Below are positions 54,901 through 64,000 of a DNA stretch of 64,000 nucleotides, piece after piece (the stretch's first letter is position 1; every line of letters starts with the position of its first letter). Below the pieces are notes generated by a model, which saw only the letters and a list, made by a program, of their open reading frames with translations, did not search any database and had not been told where the DNA came from. The stretch covers positions 62,001 to 126,000 of the forward strand of contig NZ_CP014308.1 of the NCBI RefSeq assembly GCF_001557535.2, read 5' to 3'. Origin of the DNA: Burkholderia sp. PAMC 26561. Lineage in GTDB: Bacteria > Pseudomonadota > Gammaproteobacteria > Burkholderiales > Burkholderiaceae. The position numbers and the translations under genes were made by a program.

Positions 54901-55493
54901 TGCGACTCCAGCAGTGTTAATAAATTACGCCTTCGCTACCATTGTTTGGAAGGTCAACAGCCGCGAACATCGGTTCAAGGACGCCCAGTGTAGCTAAAAT
55001 CTATAACAATTCGTTGCGGGGTCACGCCCAGCGCAGATCGCGGCGCACCAAAGAATGAGCGCTTTTTATCGGTCTACGGCACCAGGAAGCCAACCCGAAG
55101 AAATTATTTGGTCGGGCAGTTTGCCCATGCAAGCCAAAACAAAATACTTATAAATCGGTGCTCTTGTCGCCCAGCAGTTTGAAAAACGGTTTCGCTGTCA
55201 CCTCTACCCCTCGCTCTGCTACGCAAACTGCTTTTCGTCTAATGTGCGCGTCGACCGGGTGGTGTACTGCGACGTATCGTCGTATATGTCTGCCCGGAAT
55301 TTCTGACGTACGATGTTAATGTTCTCCCGGAAACACAAGCGCCGATGGTCAATTCGGCACCTGCAGAAGAGATTGATTCCGGTTCGATGAGGTGGGCGAT
55401 AGCTCTCTTTCGGTCATCGACACAGGCGTGGGTTTTGCGAAATCGAATGCCGTAGATCTAACTCTTCGCCTTCCCATTTCCTTAATCCGCCGT
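54901..55493. other. Intergenic with a possible kinase trace
   Basis: About 590 bases. A rightward stretch near 55390-55485 reads GDSSLSVIDTGVGFAKSNAV then DLTLRLPIS, faintly like a histidine-kinase G1 box and end strand. Too short to call a gene. Confidence 0.35.
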
Positions 55494-57170
55494 TCAAAAC
55501 GTCACCCGCTCTATGCCCTTTGCGCCTTGCCGCAACAAACCAACCGGTTTGAGCGAAGCAGGCGACCGACCTGACTTTGTCGCGTTACCTGCAGCCAGGC
55601 GGGGAATATCTGACGCTGTTGTGTCACCGAACGGCCTTGATTCGTCAGGCAACTTGAACACCAACACTGCATTGCGTAGCGAGTTGGCCTGCTCAGTGAG
55701 GGCGTGCGCGGCTGCCGAAGCTTCTTCCACGAGCGCAGCGTTTTGTTGCGTTACTTCGTCCATTTGGGTGACGGCGGTATTGACCTGTTCGATGCCCATG
55801 TGCTGCTCCTGCGACGCGGAGGAAATTTCGCCGACGATATTCGTGACCCGCTGTACAGATCCTACGATGTCGGAAATGATCTGGCCTGCGCCGGCAACCA
55901 GTGCCGAGCCCGCATCAACGCGGCAAGTGGACTGGGCGATCAAGCCTTTGATCTCCTTTGCCGCGGCGGCGCTGCGCTGCGCGAGCATGCGCACTTCGGA
56001 TGCCACCACGGCAAATCCACGACCTTGTTCGCCGGCGCGTGCCGCCTCTACCGCTGCGTTAAGCGCGAGGATGTTGGTCTGGAAGGCGATCCCGTCTATC
56101 ACCGCAATGATTTCCGCAACCTTGATCGAACTTTCGGCAATGTTACGCATCGTTTCGACTACCTCTCCCATCACGGCACCGCCGCTGGAGGCCGTGCTCG
56201 AGGCGGCGTCCGCGAGCACGGACGCCTGACGAGCGTTTTCGGCGTTCTGACGCACGGCGGCAGTAAGTTCTTCCATGCTTGCCGCTGTTTCTTCCAGCGA
56301 AGCTGCCTGTTCTTCGGTGCGCGACGACAGGCTCAAATTGCCTGACGCGATTTCAGCGCTCGCGGTAGCTACGCCTTCAGCGCTCTTACGCACTTTGGAG
56401 ACCACTTGCGCAAGGCTCGATTGCATGTCCTTCAGCGCGCCGAGCAACTGCGCGATCTCGTCCTTGCCGCTTGAATCGAAGTCGAGCGAGAGATCGCCGG
56501 TCGCAACGGCGCGTGCGCAGCCCAACGCGCGGCCAAGCGGACGTGCAACCGAGCGGCTAAAGAGGAAGCCTCCAACCATTGCCAACGCCAGCACGGCGAG
56601 CATCAGCGCGACGCTGATAGTGGTGGCATGGTGCGCGTCGATGGCGGCTGTTTCGGCGACTTGCGCACTGTCGGCAGCGATCTTCTTCGCAGCCTGTTCG
56701 AGCAGCGCCGCGGGTTCCCGGTCGACGCCTGTCACAGCCATGTCGCCGGCCGACGGATCGAATTCGGCGGCCTTGTATGCTTCGAAACCCTTGCGGTAGC
56801 CCACGCCCATCGAAACGTGTGCAGCCGCGAATTTGTCGATCAGCGTGCGGCTGTCGCCTTCGGGCAGCTTCGTTTTCAATTCTGCAGCGAGCGCGTCGAC
56901 AGTCCTTTCGCGGGTCTTAAATGCGCCCCAGTACTTGTTAAGTTTGGCCGGGTCCTTGCCGCGAAGAAGCGTATCCTTCCATTCCTGCACCTGCAGCTTG
57001 AACGCGACAAGCGTGGCCGAAATCATCCGCTCGTTAGCAACATTCTGCTGCACAGTAGTGCCGTACGCGTTAATCGACTGGTTGAGCGCACAGATACCGT
57101 AAAGCGCGCCGGCAAACATAAACAACAGTGCGGCACCAAAGGCAAGGGGAATTTTTAGGCTGAGTTTCAT
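55494..57170 (-). CDS. Methyl-accepting chemotaxis protein
   Basis: The 558-residue receptor starts at [20 protein letters not shown] (57170), which places TM1 at the N-terminus; a start 16 codons earlier is less likely. The periplasmic domain is a four-helix bundle with [20 protein letters not shown] (a motif seen in CACHE-less MCPs), TM2 is near residue 190-210 ([20 protein letters not shown]), followed by HAMP ([20 protein letters not shown]) and the signalling tip [20 protein letters not shown] / [20 protein letters not shown]. No pentapeptide tether at the C-terminus. Ligand unknown. Confidence 0.92.
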   Translation of the reverse strand: MKLSLKIPLAFGAALLFMFAGALYGICALNQSINAYGTTVQQNVANERMISATLVAFKLQVQEWKDTLLRGKDPAKLNKYWGAFKTRERTVDALAAELKTKLPEGDSRTLIDKFAAAHVSMGVGYRKGFEAYKAAEFDPSAGDMAVTGVDREPAALLEQAAKKIAADSAQVAETAAIDAHHATTISVALMLAVLALAMVGGFLFSRSVARPLGRALGCARAVATGDLSLDFDSSGKDEIAQLLGALKDMQSSLAQVVSKVRKSAEGVATASAEIASGNLSLSSRTEEQAASLEETAASMEELTAAVRQNAENARQASVLADAASSTASSGGAVMGEVVETMRNIAESSIKVAEIIAVIDGIAFQTNILALNAAVEAARAGEQGRGFAVVASEVRMLAQRSAAAAKEIKGLIAQSTCRVDAGSALVAGAGQIISDIVGSVQRVTNIVGEISSASQEQHMGIEQVNTAVTQMDEVTQQNAALVEEASAAAHALTEQANSLRNAVLVFKLPDESRPFGDTTASDIPRLAAGNATKSGRSPASLKPVGLLRQGAKGIERVTF

Positions 57171-57725
57171 TAAGGGGCTCGTAAAACAGGACCGCGCTGT
57201 ATCACGCGGATCGACCACAGCTTATCGGCAGGAATGAGCGGATCTGAAGTGTTCCGTAGCTTGGCCGTTGCTGGCTCCGCGCCCCCCAGACCGCAAGTGA
57301 GGTGCCTTGCATACCAGATCACCGTGACTAGCGAAGTCATGGAGGCTTTTCCCACCCGCTACCTGGATTCCTCGCTCGTCGCGTTCGTTTAAGCGACACA
57401 TTCTAAGCAGCCTCCTAGGCTGGACTGCCGCGGGGGATATGATTCGGGGAAGAAAAGGCGCCAGAATTCGCGACGTTTTTTTTGTCGCCGTAGGAGCCAA
57501 CGCCCGGGCGTTCGCCTTCAAGTCATATTCCGTATTTAACGAAGCATAAGTGCCATGATGGGCATGGGTTGGCCCGATTTGTACGAACTTTGAGTCGAAC
57601 GGTTATGCTACTTGAAATGTTCAGCATATTCCCTAAATTTCAACAACGGTCGTGATTAGCTTCATGCATAGGGCAACCTTAACGACCGGTAGTCCGCGCG
57701 GCCTCTACGCGCTCTTTCACGGCTG
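57171..57725. other. Intergenic upstream of the chemoreceptor
   Basis: About 550 bases up to the IS701 insertion. Must hold the receptor promoter. No ORF or RNA supported. Confidence 0.45.
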
Positions 57726-57729
57726 CTAG

Positions 57730-59190
57730 TACTACTGTGTCATAAAACAAGGTGGCGCAATACAGCAATACGGACATCTCTGTAGTTGCTTGGAGATGTG
57801 GGCAGCAATTCGCCAGCGCAGCGTTGCGATCGAATCAGATACGTGTCGCTGCATGCGCTGGGGAGCCGCGTGGGGTGTAGTCCGCGGGTAAGGCAGGTAT
57901 GCTGCGGACTTCGGAGTTTTTTTTACTGCCTTGACTCAGGCGCTGTGCGACGAGAAACCCGTAGGCGGCAATGCATAGGGATGCGTGATGATGAAAACCC
58001 CGCCACCCACGCCCCTCGAAGTGTCCGAGGCCAAACTCCTGCTTGAGATCCTGATAGTCACGCTCAATGCGCCAACGCATTTTGGCAACGTGAACGAGAT
58101 GTTGCACAACCGTCTCTTCCGGCAAAGTTGAAAGCCAGTATTTGGTCGGTTCGATTTCGCCAATGGGCCATTCGATAAGCAGCCATTCTTCATCGCGTGG
58201 TGTAGCCTGCCAATTATCACGGTGAGAGGTCCGCACGCGCAACGCCGCAAAACGGGAACTTAGTGCGGCACGAGTGCCTTCACGCCACGAAACCGTGTGA
58301 TAGCAAGATGGATCGAGCGCTAGTGCCAGGTCCTTGACCGCGACTGGATTATGTCCCGGTACCCGGCGTTGCAGGCTTCGAGGTCGGCCAACTTTGCCGG
58401 TTGAGGGTACAGCCGGCAGCGGGGCAAGTCCCGGTGGCCACACGCGTGTGCTCGACTGGATGCCCACGGCGTATTGCAAGCCGAGTTCGCCAACGCTGGC
58501 ACGAAACGCTGCGTCGTTTCCATAACCCGCGTCAGCCAGCACCACTGCGTTCGGCGCACCACTTTGCCTTGCCTCACGCAGTTGCGCGATGGCGATCTGC
58601 GGCTTGGTCGCAAACTCAATCTCATCGGGCACACCGGCCTGCTGCCGTCTTGCCGGGTCGTCCGCCCATTCCCGCGGCAAGTAAAGTTGATAAGTGACTG
58701 GTAGGCTCGCCTCCTCGGTGGCTACAGACAAGCTCACAGCAACCTGGCAATTATCCGGCTTACCCAACTGCCCGCAGTATTGCCGGGCCACGCCCACCGA
58801 ATGCTTTCCCTTCTTTGGAAAGCCAGTGTCGTCGATGATCCAGTACAGCCCGTTTGACGGGTCCATGTGCGGCAATACCCAGCGCCGAACCTGTTCCATC
58901 AATGCGGCGTCAGACCATTCGGATTTTGAAACGAAATGGTGTAGGGACTGATGACGCGCACTCACGCGATGCGGCTCGAGATGGGCTGCCAGCGGCTCGA
59001 CACTTTTACGCGCAATCGGCAGCATCAACCCTTGGCAATAGCCCACCAGGCCGGCATGGCGATCACTATGTCCAATTGTGTCGCATAGGTGCTCCAGGTA
59101 CTCATCGAACGATGTCTCCCAGTCCATCGCTTCCTCTTGTAAAGGATGAAGAAGCTCCTATAATGCCATGAATCTTATGACACAGTAGTA
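57730..59190. mobile_element. IS701-family insertion sequence, intact
   Basis: Perfect 16-base inverted repeats TACTACTGTGTCATAA at 57730-57745 and 59175-59190 (inverted) bound a single transposase gene. Both sides are flanked by CTAG (57726-57729 and 59191-59194), a 4-base YTAR target duplication typical of this family. Confidence 0.93.
57835..59127 (-). CDS. IS701-family transposase
   Basis: Full-length, 430 residues, with DDE catalytic residues in YWIIDDTGFPKKGKHSVGVA (Asp), VVLADAGYGNDAAFRAS (Asp) and KMRWRIERDYQDLKQEFGLG (Glu, with the family's DYQxLK motif). N-terminus MDWETSFDEYLEHLCDTIGH is typical. No frameshift; probably active. Confidence 0.95.
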   Translation of the reverse strand: MDWETSFDEYLEHLCDTIGHSDRHAGLVGYCQGLMLPIARKSVEPLAAHLEPHRVSARHQSLHHFVSKSEWSDAALMEQVRRWVLPHMDPSNGLYWIIDDTGFPKKGKHSVGVARQYCGQLGKPDNCQVAVSLSVATEEASLPVTYQLYLPREWADDPARRQQAGVPDEIEFATKPQIAIAQLREARQSGAPNAVVLADAGYGNDAAFRASVGELGLQYAVGIQSSTRVWPPGLAPLPAVPSTGKVGRPRSLQRRVPGHNPVAVKDLALALDPSCYHTVSWREGTRAALSSRFAALRVRTSHRDNWQATPRDEEWLLIEWPIGEIEPTKYWLSTLPEETVVQHLVHVAKMRWRIERDYQDLKQEFGLGHFEGRGWRGFHHHASLCIAAYGFLVAQRLSQGSKKNSEVRSIPALPADYTPRGSPAHAATRI

Positions 59191-59194
59191 CTAG

Positions 59195-60533
59195 CAGGCT
59201 GCTGAAATATCGGTCGTTGATGCGTTCGGGTGCATTACGACGGATGCTGAGGGTCGCACTTTTGAAACGCGGAAGACGTTTGCAGGCATTCCACGTTGCT
59301 CGCGGGTTCACGATATCGGTGTTACGCCATTGCTTATTGCCCCTCAGCCCGCAAGTGTGCGCATACGCGTCAAGTTGTAGCCAACCTGCGTCAGCACGAA
59401 GAGCTGGTCTACGCGTTCAAGTCCCCGATACATGACCTGGCGAATTCGTCCAACTGTCTTGCCCCATCCGAATACCTGCTCAATGCGCTTACGTTTTTGC
59501 TGGCTTACCGCGTAACCCGGCCAGCGCGTAGTTCGCTCGTCAATTGCTGAACCTCCCGGACGTCCATCGTTTTGCGCCACATGCGGCGTGACGCAATTCG
59601 CGCGACAGCTGGCGACGAAGCCAGCAGTGTCGTAGTTCTTGTCCGCGCCCACCGTAATGCCGAGCGGCGCAACACTTGCGGCATCGGCGAGCATCATCTC
59701 GGCCGCGTCGCGCTCGGCGGTGCCCGTCGCCAGCGTCACCTGTGCGTTGACCACCAGCCCGTGCCGGTTGTCGGTCAGTACATGCCCCATATAACAGAGC
59801 ATCGCTCCAGTTCCCTTGCTCTTGCGAAACAGGCGCGCCTGCTCGTCAGTCGTGGATTGATGCGTCTCGTTACTGCGTTTCCGTCCGCGCCAATTGTCAT
59901 TCGGCGCGGGCGGTTCGTCAGGAGGCGTGTCATCATCGTCTGGACTTGCCTTGGGCACAAAGCTCTTGTGCCCGGCCCATGCCTGAATCAACGTACCGTC
60001 GACGCTGAAGTGTTCGCCAGAAAGATACCCGCGCTCGCGCGCGGTCTCGACTGTCTCGTTGAAGAGCAATACCAGCACGTCGTGTTCGAGCAACCGGTCG
60101 CGGTTCTTGCTGAACGTCGAGTGGTCCCACACGGTCCCGTCCATCGGCAAGCCGACGAACCAGCGGAACAGCATGTTGTAGGAAATCTGTTCTACCAGCA
60201 TGCGCTCGCTACGAATCGAGTACAGCACCTGCAGCAAAAGAGCGCGCACCAGCTTCTCCGGCGCGATGCTCGGGCGGCCTCCTTTGACGTCCGCCTCATA
60301 CATCCGCGCGAACACATCGTCCATGCGTTTAAGCGCGTCATTGAGCCACGTGCGAATCGGACGCAACGGATGGTCCTTCGGCACGAAATCATCCAGCTTC
60401 AACACTGTGAACATAGATTCGGTAAAGCCATCCGGTCCGCGCATCTGTTCCATCTCGTTCTCATTGATGACATCAGTTCAACGTTTACGCCCACGTTCCG
60501 GATGACCGCCACACGAGGTATTTCACCAGCCTG
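59195..60533. mobile_element. IS5/IS1182-like insertion sequence, intact
   Basis: Inverted ends CAGGCTGCTGAAATA (59195-59209) and CAGGCTGGTGAAATA read inward from 60533 (14 of 15 match) enclose one transposase gene. CTAG flanks both sides (59191-59194, 60534-60537), so it used the CTAG that is also the right target copy of the neighbouring IS701. Confidence 0.9.
59344..60453 (-). CDS. IS5/IS1182-like transposase
   Basis: Full-length, 369 residues. N-terminal domain VPKDHPLRPIRTWLNDALKR and GRPSIAPEKLVRALLLQVLY, then FSVDGTLIQAWAGHKSF (Asp), GITVGADKNYDTAGFVASC (Asp) and RKRIEQVFGWGKTVGRIRQV (Glu). A charged insert (ASPDDDDTPPDEPPAPNDNW) separates the first Asp from the core. Intact and probably active. 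Confidence 0.93.
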   Translation of the reverse strand: MEQMRGPDGFTESMFTVLKLDDFVPKDHPLRPIRTWLNDALKRMDDVFARMYEADVKGGRPSIAPEKLVRALLLQVLYSIRSERMLVEQISYNMLFRWFVGLPMDGTVWDHSTFSKNRDRLLEHDVLVLLFNETVETARERGYLSGEHFSVDGTLIQAWAGHKSFVPKASPDDDDTPPDEPPAPNDNWRGRKRSNETHQSTTDEQARLFRKSKGTGAMLCYMGHVLTDNRHGLVVNAQVTLATGTAERDAAEMMLADAASVAPLGITVGADKNYDTAGFVASCRANCVTPHVAQNDGRPGGSAIDERTTRWPGYAVSQQKRKRIEQVFGWGKTVGRIRQVMYRGLERVDQLFVLTQVGYNLTRMRTLAG

Positions 60534-60632
60534 CTAGGCCTGCTTGGCAGGCTTTTCCAACAATCCCTTTCCACGTATAACTCGCGCTTAGAAAGGTAAA
60601 ATAGCCCATTCTTAGTTCGCGAGGACGTTCGC

Positions 60633-60839
60633 ATGAAAATCTATCCGCCGCTTCATCCGGAGAACGACCCTGAGCGAGCCGCGCGCATAAGTGAGGCGAT
60701 CGCCGACTTTCGTCCGGAAGATGACATGGAAGAAAGATCACGCCAACTGGCGCTTTCTCTTCTGAAAGCCGGCCATTTAATTGCGGCTGAAGCGGAGTTA
60801 ACCGCTATCTCCGAGCGCCGCCAAGCTGGGCGGTGTTGA
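60633..60839 (+). CDS. Small unknown protein (68 residues)
   Basis: MKIYPPLHPENDPERAARIS, then EAIADFRPEDDMEERSRQLA and LSLLKAGHLIAAEAELTAIS. It has a GAGGA ribosome site 7 bases before the ATG and helical, charged composition, so I think it is translated. No family recognised. It lies between the IS701/IS5 pair and the second IS6. Confidence 0.55.
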   Translation: MKIYPPLHPENDPERAARISEAIADFRPEDDMEERSRQLALSLLKAGHLIAAEAELTAISERRQAGRC

Positions 60840-61033
60840 GGCGTTAGCGCAAGCGCTGGGTAACGGCAGGCGACTGGCTGAAACGTGGATATCGTTGCTC
60901 GCCCCTGGTTGTCACGATGCAGTGGCTCTAGCGAGAGCCAATACGCTCTCCACGCTGACTTTTGCAGAAAATTTCATCGAAAAATTTAGCACGATCGTCG
61001 TGGTAACCGAAGCGGCATGCAGGCGCCGCCAAG

Positions 61034-61797
61034 GGTTCTGTCGCATTAACGATGGTGCGGTAAAGTTCGGGCTGCACTAACCTAGCCTCGGCACACGATG
61101 AAGAAGAGCGCGACACCTCGAACGGACCTTGCTGCTAGCATTGCCAAGGTTTCGAAGCGGCTTCATTATCCGCTAGATTTGATGCTGCTATGCGTACGAT
61201 GGTATGTTGCCTACTCGCTGAGTCTTCGCGATCTTGAAGAAATGATGGCCGAGCGCGCCATCGGTGTCGATTATTAACGGTGCATCGGTGGGTCATTAAG
61301 TTGGTGCCACTGTTGGAAAAGACGTTTCGCAAGCACAAGCGCCCAGTGGGCAAGAGCTGGCGCATGGATGAGACGTATATCAAGGTCAAAGGCTCGTGGA
61401 AATACCTGTATCGCGCCGTAGACAAGGCGGGTAACACGATCGACTTTCTGTTCAGAGCCAAGCGGGACAAGGTTGCTGCGAGGCGTTTTTTGAAAAGGCA
61501 ATCGCTCAGAACGGTTCGCCTGAGAGGGTGACCATCGACAAAAGCGGCTCGAATTTGGCGGCATTGCATGCGGTGAACACCGAGCGTGAGACACCCATCA
61601 AGGTTCGTCAAGTCAAGTATTTGAACAACGTCGTCGAGCAGGACCATTGGGCAATCAAAGGTCGAACTCGCAGGATGCTGGGGTTTAAAGACTTCGACTG
61701 CGCACCTGTCATTCTGAGCGGCATCGAACTCATGCACATGATCAAGAAAGGGCAGATGAAGTGCGCAAACAAAACGCCGCTTTCTGCCGCCAACTAA
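61034..61797. mobile_element. Second IS6-family element, right end missing
   Basis: Left end GGTTCTGTCGCATTAACGAT matches the end of the IS6 at 9.3 kb (GGTTCTGTCGCAATAAGG). The transposase follows in rightward orientation to 61797. No matching right terminal repeat is visible downstream, so the 3' end is deleted or decayed. Confidence 0.78.
61098..61797 (+). pseudogene. IS6-family transposase with two frameshifts
   Basis: Reconstructs as MKKSATPRTDLAASIAKVSK, RLHYPLDLMLLCVRWYVAYS, then after a one-base loss near 61275 (DYSTVHRW expected) HRWVIKLVPLLEKTFRKHKR, SWRMDETYIKVKGSWKYLYR (Asp), and after another loss in the T-run 61486-61491 the end PERVTIDKSGSNLAALHAVN (Asp) and VVEQDHWAIKGRTRRMLGFK (Glu). 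The second lesion sits on a T-TTT-TTG slippery string. Not functional as read. Confidence 0.85.
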
Positions 61798-62212
61798 TTC
61801 TACTCTCTTGCTTCATAAGCAATGCATAACAATCGCATTTGCTCGACCAGCTTGCCTTACCGCGAGAACCCGGATTTGCCCGTAGCGAGTCATTGAGAGA
61901 AACTCGTTTCTCGTCAGGCACCTAAGCCAACGTCCCGCACGTTATCCACAGGCATTTCAATACAAACTGTGGATAACGCGATGATGCTCATCTCACGCGT
62001 GTTTTTGAAGCCGGGCGAAGGCCGCGCCAGACGTATTTCGCGGCGCTTGCACCAAACGAAGCAGCAGCACATCCCGGCTTTCGCAAATTGCTCGGGCAAG
62101 CACGATTTACCATCGCATACAAACTCGACGCCCGTTAATCACGAATTATTGATGACCGCGGGGCAGCCGTGAAGCTGTTACATATTCCGACCAATCCATG
62201 TGTGCCACCCAC
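61798..62212. other. Intergenic with an inverted DnaA-box pair
   Basis: About 415 bases. TTATCCACA (61942-61950) and its inverse TGTGGATAA (61968-61976) are perfect matches to the DnaA-box consensus, 17 bases apart. No replication gene is adjacent in the window. Nothing else recognised. Confidence 0.5.
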
Positions 62213-62479
62213 CTAATTGTCGAAGTCTTCTAGGGATACTCGATCGCTTGTCTCAGGAATTTCAATCTGCTCTAGAACCTTTGAAATACGCTGTTTGTTC
62301 AATTCGAACGCGAGCATGAGTTGTCTCGTCGTTGCGTTTGCCGCGCCCAGATATTCGCAAACTGATTTGATCGGAATGGAGAAAGAACAATAACCCCAGC
62401 CGAAGCCGTACGCCGAGAACCAAAGCGACTCATCGTAAGAAATAATCGGCTCGGTCATTCTTATCGATTGGGCACTCAT
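62213..62479 (-). CDS. Small protein, DUF1488-like
   Basis: The 88-residue product MSAQSIRMTEPIISYDESLW, WGYCSFSIPIKSVCEYLGAA, LMLAFELNKQRISKVLEQIE has the size and pattern of DUF1488 proteins (F..V.C.IS...L...GA, then AF..NR..I). Function unknown. Assignment tentative; coding character is good. Confidence 0.55.
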   Translation of the reverse strand: MSAQSIRMTEPIISYDESLWFSAYGFGWGYCSFSIPIKSVCEYLGAANATTRQLMLAFELNKQRISKVLEQIEIPETSDRVSLEDFDN

Positions 62480-62759
62480 GGTCCGCCTTTTTAGTTCGAT
62501 GTCAAATCGTCACATAGTTCGCTGCTGTTGCGGGTGCGGCAACACTTCGAAAACGTTCGTACCTTGAGGTGCCGCAATTGGATCAACCTACGAGTACACA
62601 AGGCCCTCTTTAAAAGCTCAGTACAGTATTAGTGTACCGTTCGGGTCATGTCGAAAGGGCGTATTTATTTTGACGCCGAATCGGTCCGGATTATCTCCTT
62701 GATATAGCGCCGGGGAATACATATACGATGCTGCATAAGCGCTGGAGGAGCGGCAGCGA

Positions 62760-63359
62760 TCAGGGGATTGGTGACCTTGCGAGCAAAAGCACCGAAAGGG
62801 AGCGTACGCCTTGCGCGCCGTGGATGAGCACGCCCTCGATGTCGGCCGTGGCTGAGGGCCCGGTCTGAAGTACAGCATAGTTCGCATCCCGCCATTCTGG
62901 GTGTTGGTAGGCGTGGTGAATGTTTGGAAGTATGTCCGCCGGGTCGAGCAGCACGATCAGGTGCTGCGGCAGGTACCCAAGGGTGTTCACGGTAAGTTGC
63001 TGGTCCGTCAGGCAGATTGATCCAGTTTCAGCGACAGCGAACACGGCGCGGACGACACCATAGTCGACATCAGCGAGGTCGGTTGGTTGTGTGCCTGGCG
63101 ACAGCGTGCGGTTACCGGCGATCTCCGGGACGTTGGAGCAGATCACCTTAGCGTCCTTGAGCTTGGCTTGTACGGATGCCAAAGGGTCGACAAGGTCGTT
63201 CACCAACATCTCCCCGCCCATTTTCGCCAACATGTGACCGAACGCGTCCTGCAGATCGGGCGGCGGATTGCCGTCAAACAACGGCACTGCCGGCTCGGGC
63301 CGTTCCAGCTTGGGCATGTGCGCTCGGATAGAAGCGAGTATGACGTCGCGGTTGCTCAC
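62760..63359 (-). CDS. lutC: LutC, lactate utilisation protein (LUD domain)
   Basis: The 199-residue product of the L-lactate dehydrogenase complex LutABC. The GTG start (63359) overlaps the LutB stop (GTGA). LUD-domain features: VSNRDVILASIRAHMPKLER, then ADVDYGVVRAVFAVAETGSI with CLTDQQLTVNTLGYLPQHLI and VLIHGAQGVRSLSVLLLA. The ORF is intact, but its partner LutB is truncated and no LutA is in the window, so the pathway is broken here. Confidence 0.88.
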   Translation of the reverse strand: MSNRDVILASIRAHMPKLERPEPAVPLFDGNPPPDLQDAFGHMLAKMGGEMLVNDLVDPLASVQAKLKDAKVICSNVPEIAGNRTLSPGTQPTDLADVDYGVVRAVFAVAETGSICLTDQQLTVNTLGYLPQHLIVLLDPADILPNIHHAYQHPEWRDANYAVLQTGPSATADIEGVLIHGAQGVRSLSVLLLARSPIP

Positions 63360-63700
63360 GGTTTCGTTCCCCCGTCGTCGCCTGACCGGTTGTGGTGATA
63401 CCACTGGTGAAAGGTTTGTAACGGCGGCGGGGGCATTTCCCGCTCTCTGCCCCAAGTATTAAGGCGGTTGTAGATCACGAACCGCGGCAGGTGTTTCAGC
63501 GCGCTGTCCGCCATCGGCAACACCGCCCGGTACAGCTTGGGGCTTGATAGCAGCAGCCCGGCCGCCTTCATCATCGCCTTCTTCGTAACTGGCAGCTCAT
63601 GCGTCTCTGACATCACCGTGCGCCAGTCGGCTATCTGTTCATGGATGTTGATTTGTTGATTTTGACCGGACACACGTTGGTGCAAGGTATCCGTCAGCGG
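63356..63700 (-). pseudogene. lutB: LutB, C-terminal fragment with an 8-bp duplication
   Basis: Reads PCTNVCPVKI (end of the ferredoxin-like cluster region), then NIHEQIADWRTVMSETHELP, AAGLLLSSPKLYRAVLPMAD, HLPRFVIYNRLNTWGREREM. Between KI and NIHEQ the string AAATCAAC is present twice (on the minus strand), an 8-base duplication that shifts the frame. Everything upstream of about 63700 is foreign. The stop overlaps lutC. Non-functional. Confidence 0.82.
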
Positions 63701-63723
63701 AACCCGTTAGGGCGGTTGCGCGG

Positions 63724-64000
63724 CTAAATGTCGACGATCTTTCGCAGTAGAGAGTACGAAACGCGCCAGTGACCATCAGTGTCATTGACGGCAATCGAGG
63801 CGGTCTTCGCATTTAGTCGAACGATGATGCCGACGCGCTCGCTCAGGTGCTTGTCGGTGAAGCCAACCGTGTCACCGATGAAGAATTCCTCACGTTGCGT
63901 TCTCGGCGGTGGTTTCGGTTCGACATGAGGCTGAGCATTCGAAGTTCCTGGGATGATCGCTGCGTAGAGTACGCCCCAACGGCGTCGAGTTGCGCTGTCC
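63724..64000 (-). CDS. Unknown protein, C-terminal part, runs off the right edge
   Basis: A leftward open frame of at least 91 codons ends at TAG 63724-63726. It reads ATRRRWGVLYAAIIPGTSNA, then REEFFIGDTVGFTDKHLSER and VGIIVRLNAKTASIAVND, ending HWRVSYSLLRKIVDI. The end has a small SH3- or Tudor-like beta-strand pattern. I recall similar tails on uncharacterised Burkholderia proteins but cannot name the family. Confidence 0.55.
   Translation of the reverse strand, partial: DSATRRRWGVLYAAIIPGTSNAQPHVEPKPPPRTQREEFFIGDTVGFTDKHLSERVGIIVRLNAKTASIAVNDTDGHWRVSYSLLRKIVDI

Noticed and set aside
55390-55485. Histidine-kinase G1-box-like phrase VIDTGVGF
   Set aside because: Too short and isolated to assign to a gene; mentioned only as a possible trace.

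Overview
The window looks like an accessory region of a Burkholderiaceae genome (Paraburkholderia/Caballeronia-like), probably from a secondary chromosome or megaplasmid. The reasons are moderately high GC with AT-richer islands, typical family members (DUF3455 plus an ECF sigma/anti-sigma pair, LutBC, BON-domain proteins, PaoAB-like subunits, CorA, MntR/MntH) and a dense load of insertion sequences of many families: IS630, IS6 (two), IS30, IS5 (two types), nested IS3, IS21 end, IS110 (two), IS701 and a Tn3 remnant. I saw no rRNA, tRNA or CRISPR array. Family assignments rest on motif recognition by eye, not on database searches.

Layout. 1-1.5 kb: decayed IS630 and SDR fragments and a small lipoprotein. 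1.9-9.3 kb: an amino-acid binding protein, then a leftward catabolic operon (EthD, alpha/beta hydrolase, [2Fe-2S] and FAD/[4Fe-4S] subunits of a PaoABC-type aldehyde oxidoreductase, and a broken amidohydrolase) plus an SDR and a divergent LysR regulator. 9.3-10.1 kb: broken IS6. 10.2-11.7 kb: secreted glycosidase-like lipoprotein. 12.2-15.7 kb: LysR remnant, then a tetR / tetA-like / quinone-oxidoreductase module with an operator-like palindrome, ending at a Tn3-type terminal repeat and a tnpA tail. 16.8-22.6 kb: CorA, a chemoreceptor and the MntR/MntH manganese pair with MntR-box-like sites. 23.1-25.1 kb: DUF3455 protein, ECF sigma factor and its anti-sigma factor. 25.2-28.9 kb: degenerate BON gene and a large hybrid histidine kinase; about 2 kb of this is duplicated at 52.4-54.4 kb. 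29.8-31.1 kb: orphan FlhD-like regulator and small unknown genes.

31.1-42.3 kb is an IS cluster (IS30 tail, IS5, an IS3 element inside another IS3, IS21 terminal repeats, two IS110s) around a PAS-GGDEF-EAL protein and a GGDEF gene cut by IS110. 42.7-47.1 kb is a GC-rich operon: DUF3034 outer-membrane-like protein (frameshifted in a G-run), exported truncated globin, exported cupredoxin-like protein and a membrane HAMP-GGDEF-EAL protein. It suggests periplasmic gas/redox/copper chemistry tied to c-di-GMP. 47.8-52.2 kb carries a second hybrid kinase and a response regulator/RsbRD-type kinase pair, the kinase broken by a stop codon. 52.4-57.2 kb has the decayed duplicate, an unknown protein and a second chemoreceptor. 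57.7-60.5 kb holds IS701 and an IS5-type element inserted one after the other at the same CTAG. 61-64 kb has a second broken IS6, an inverted pair of DnaA-box sequences, a DUF1488-like protein and a truncated lut operon.

Overall this is a decaying, IS-rich signalling and catabolism region. Many genes carry single-base frameshifts, often in short homopolymers, so some may be sequencing errors; these are flagged individually.
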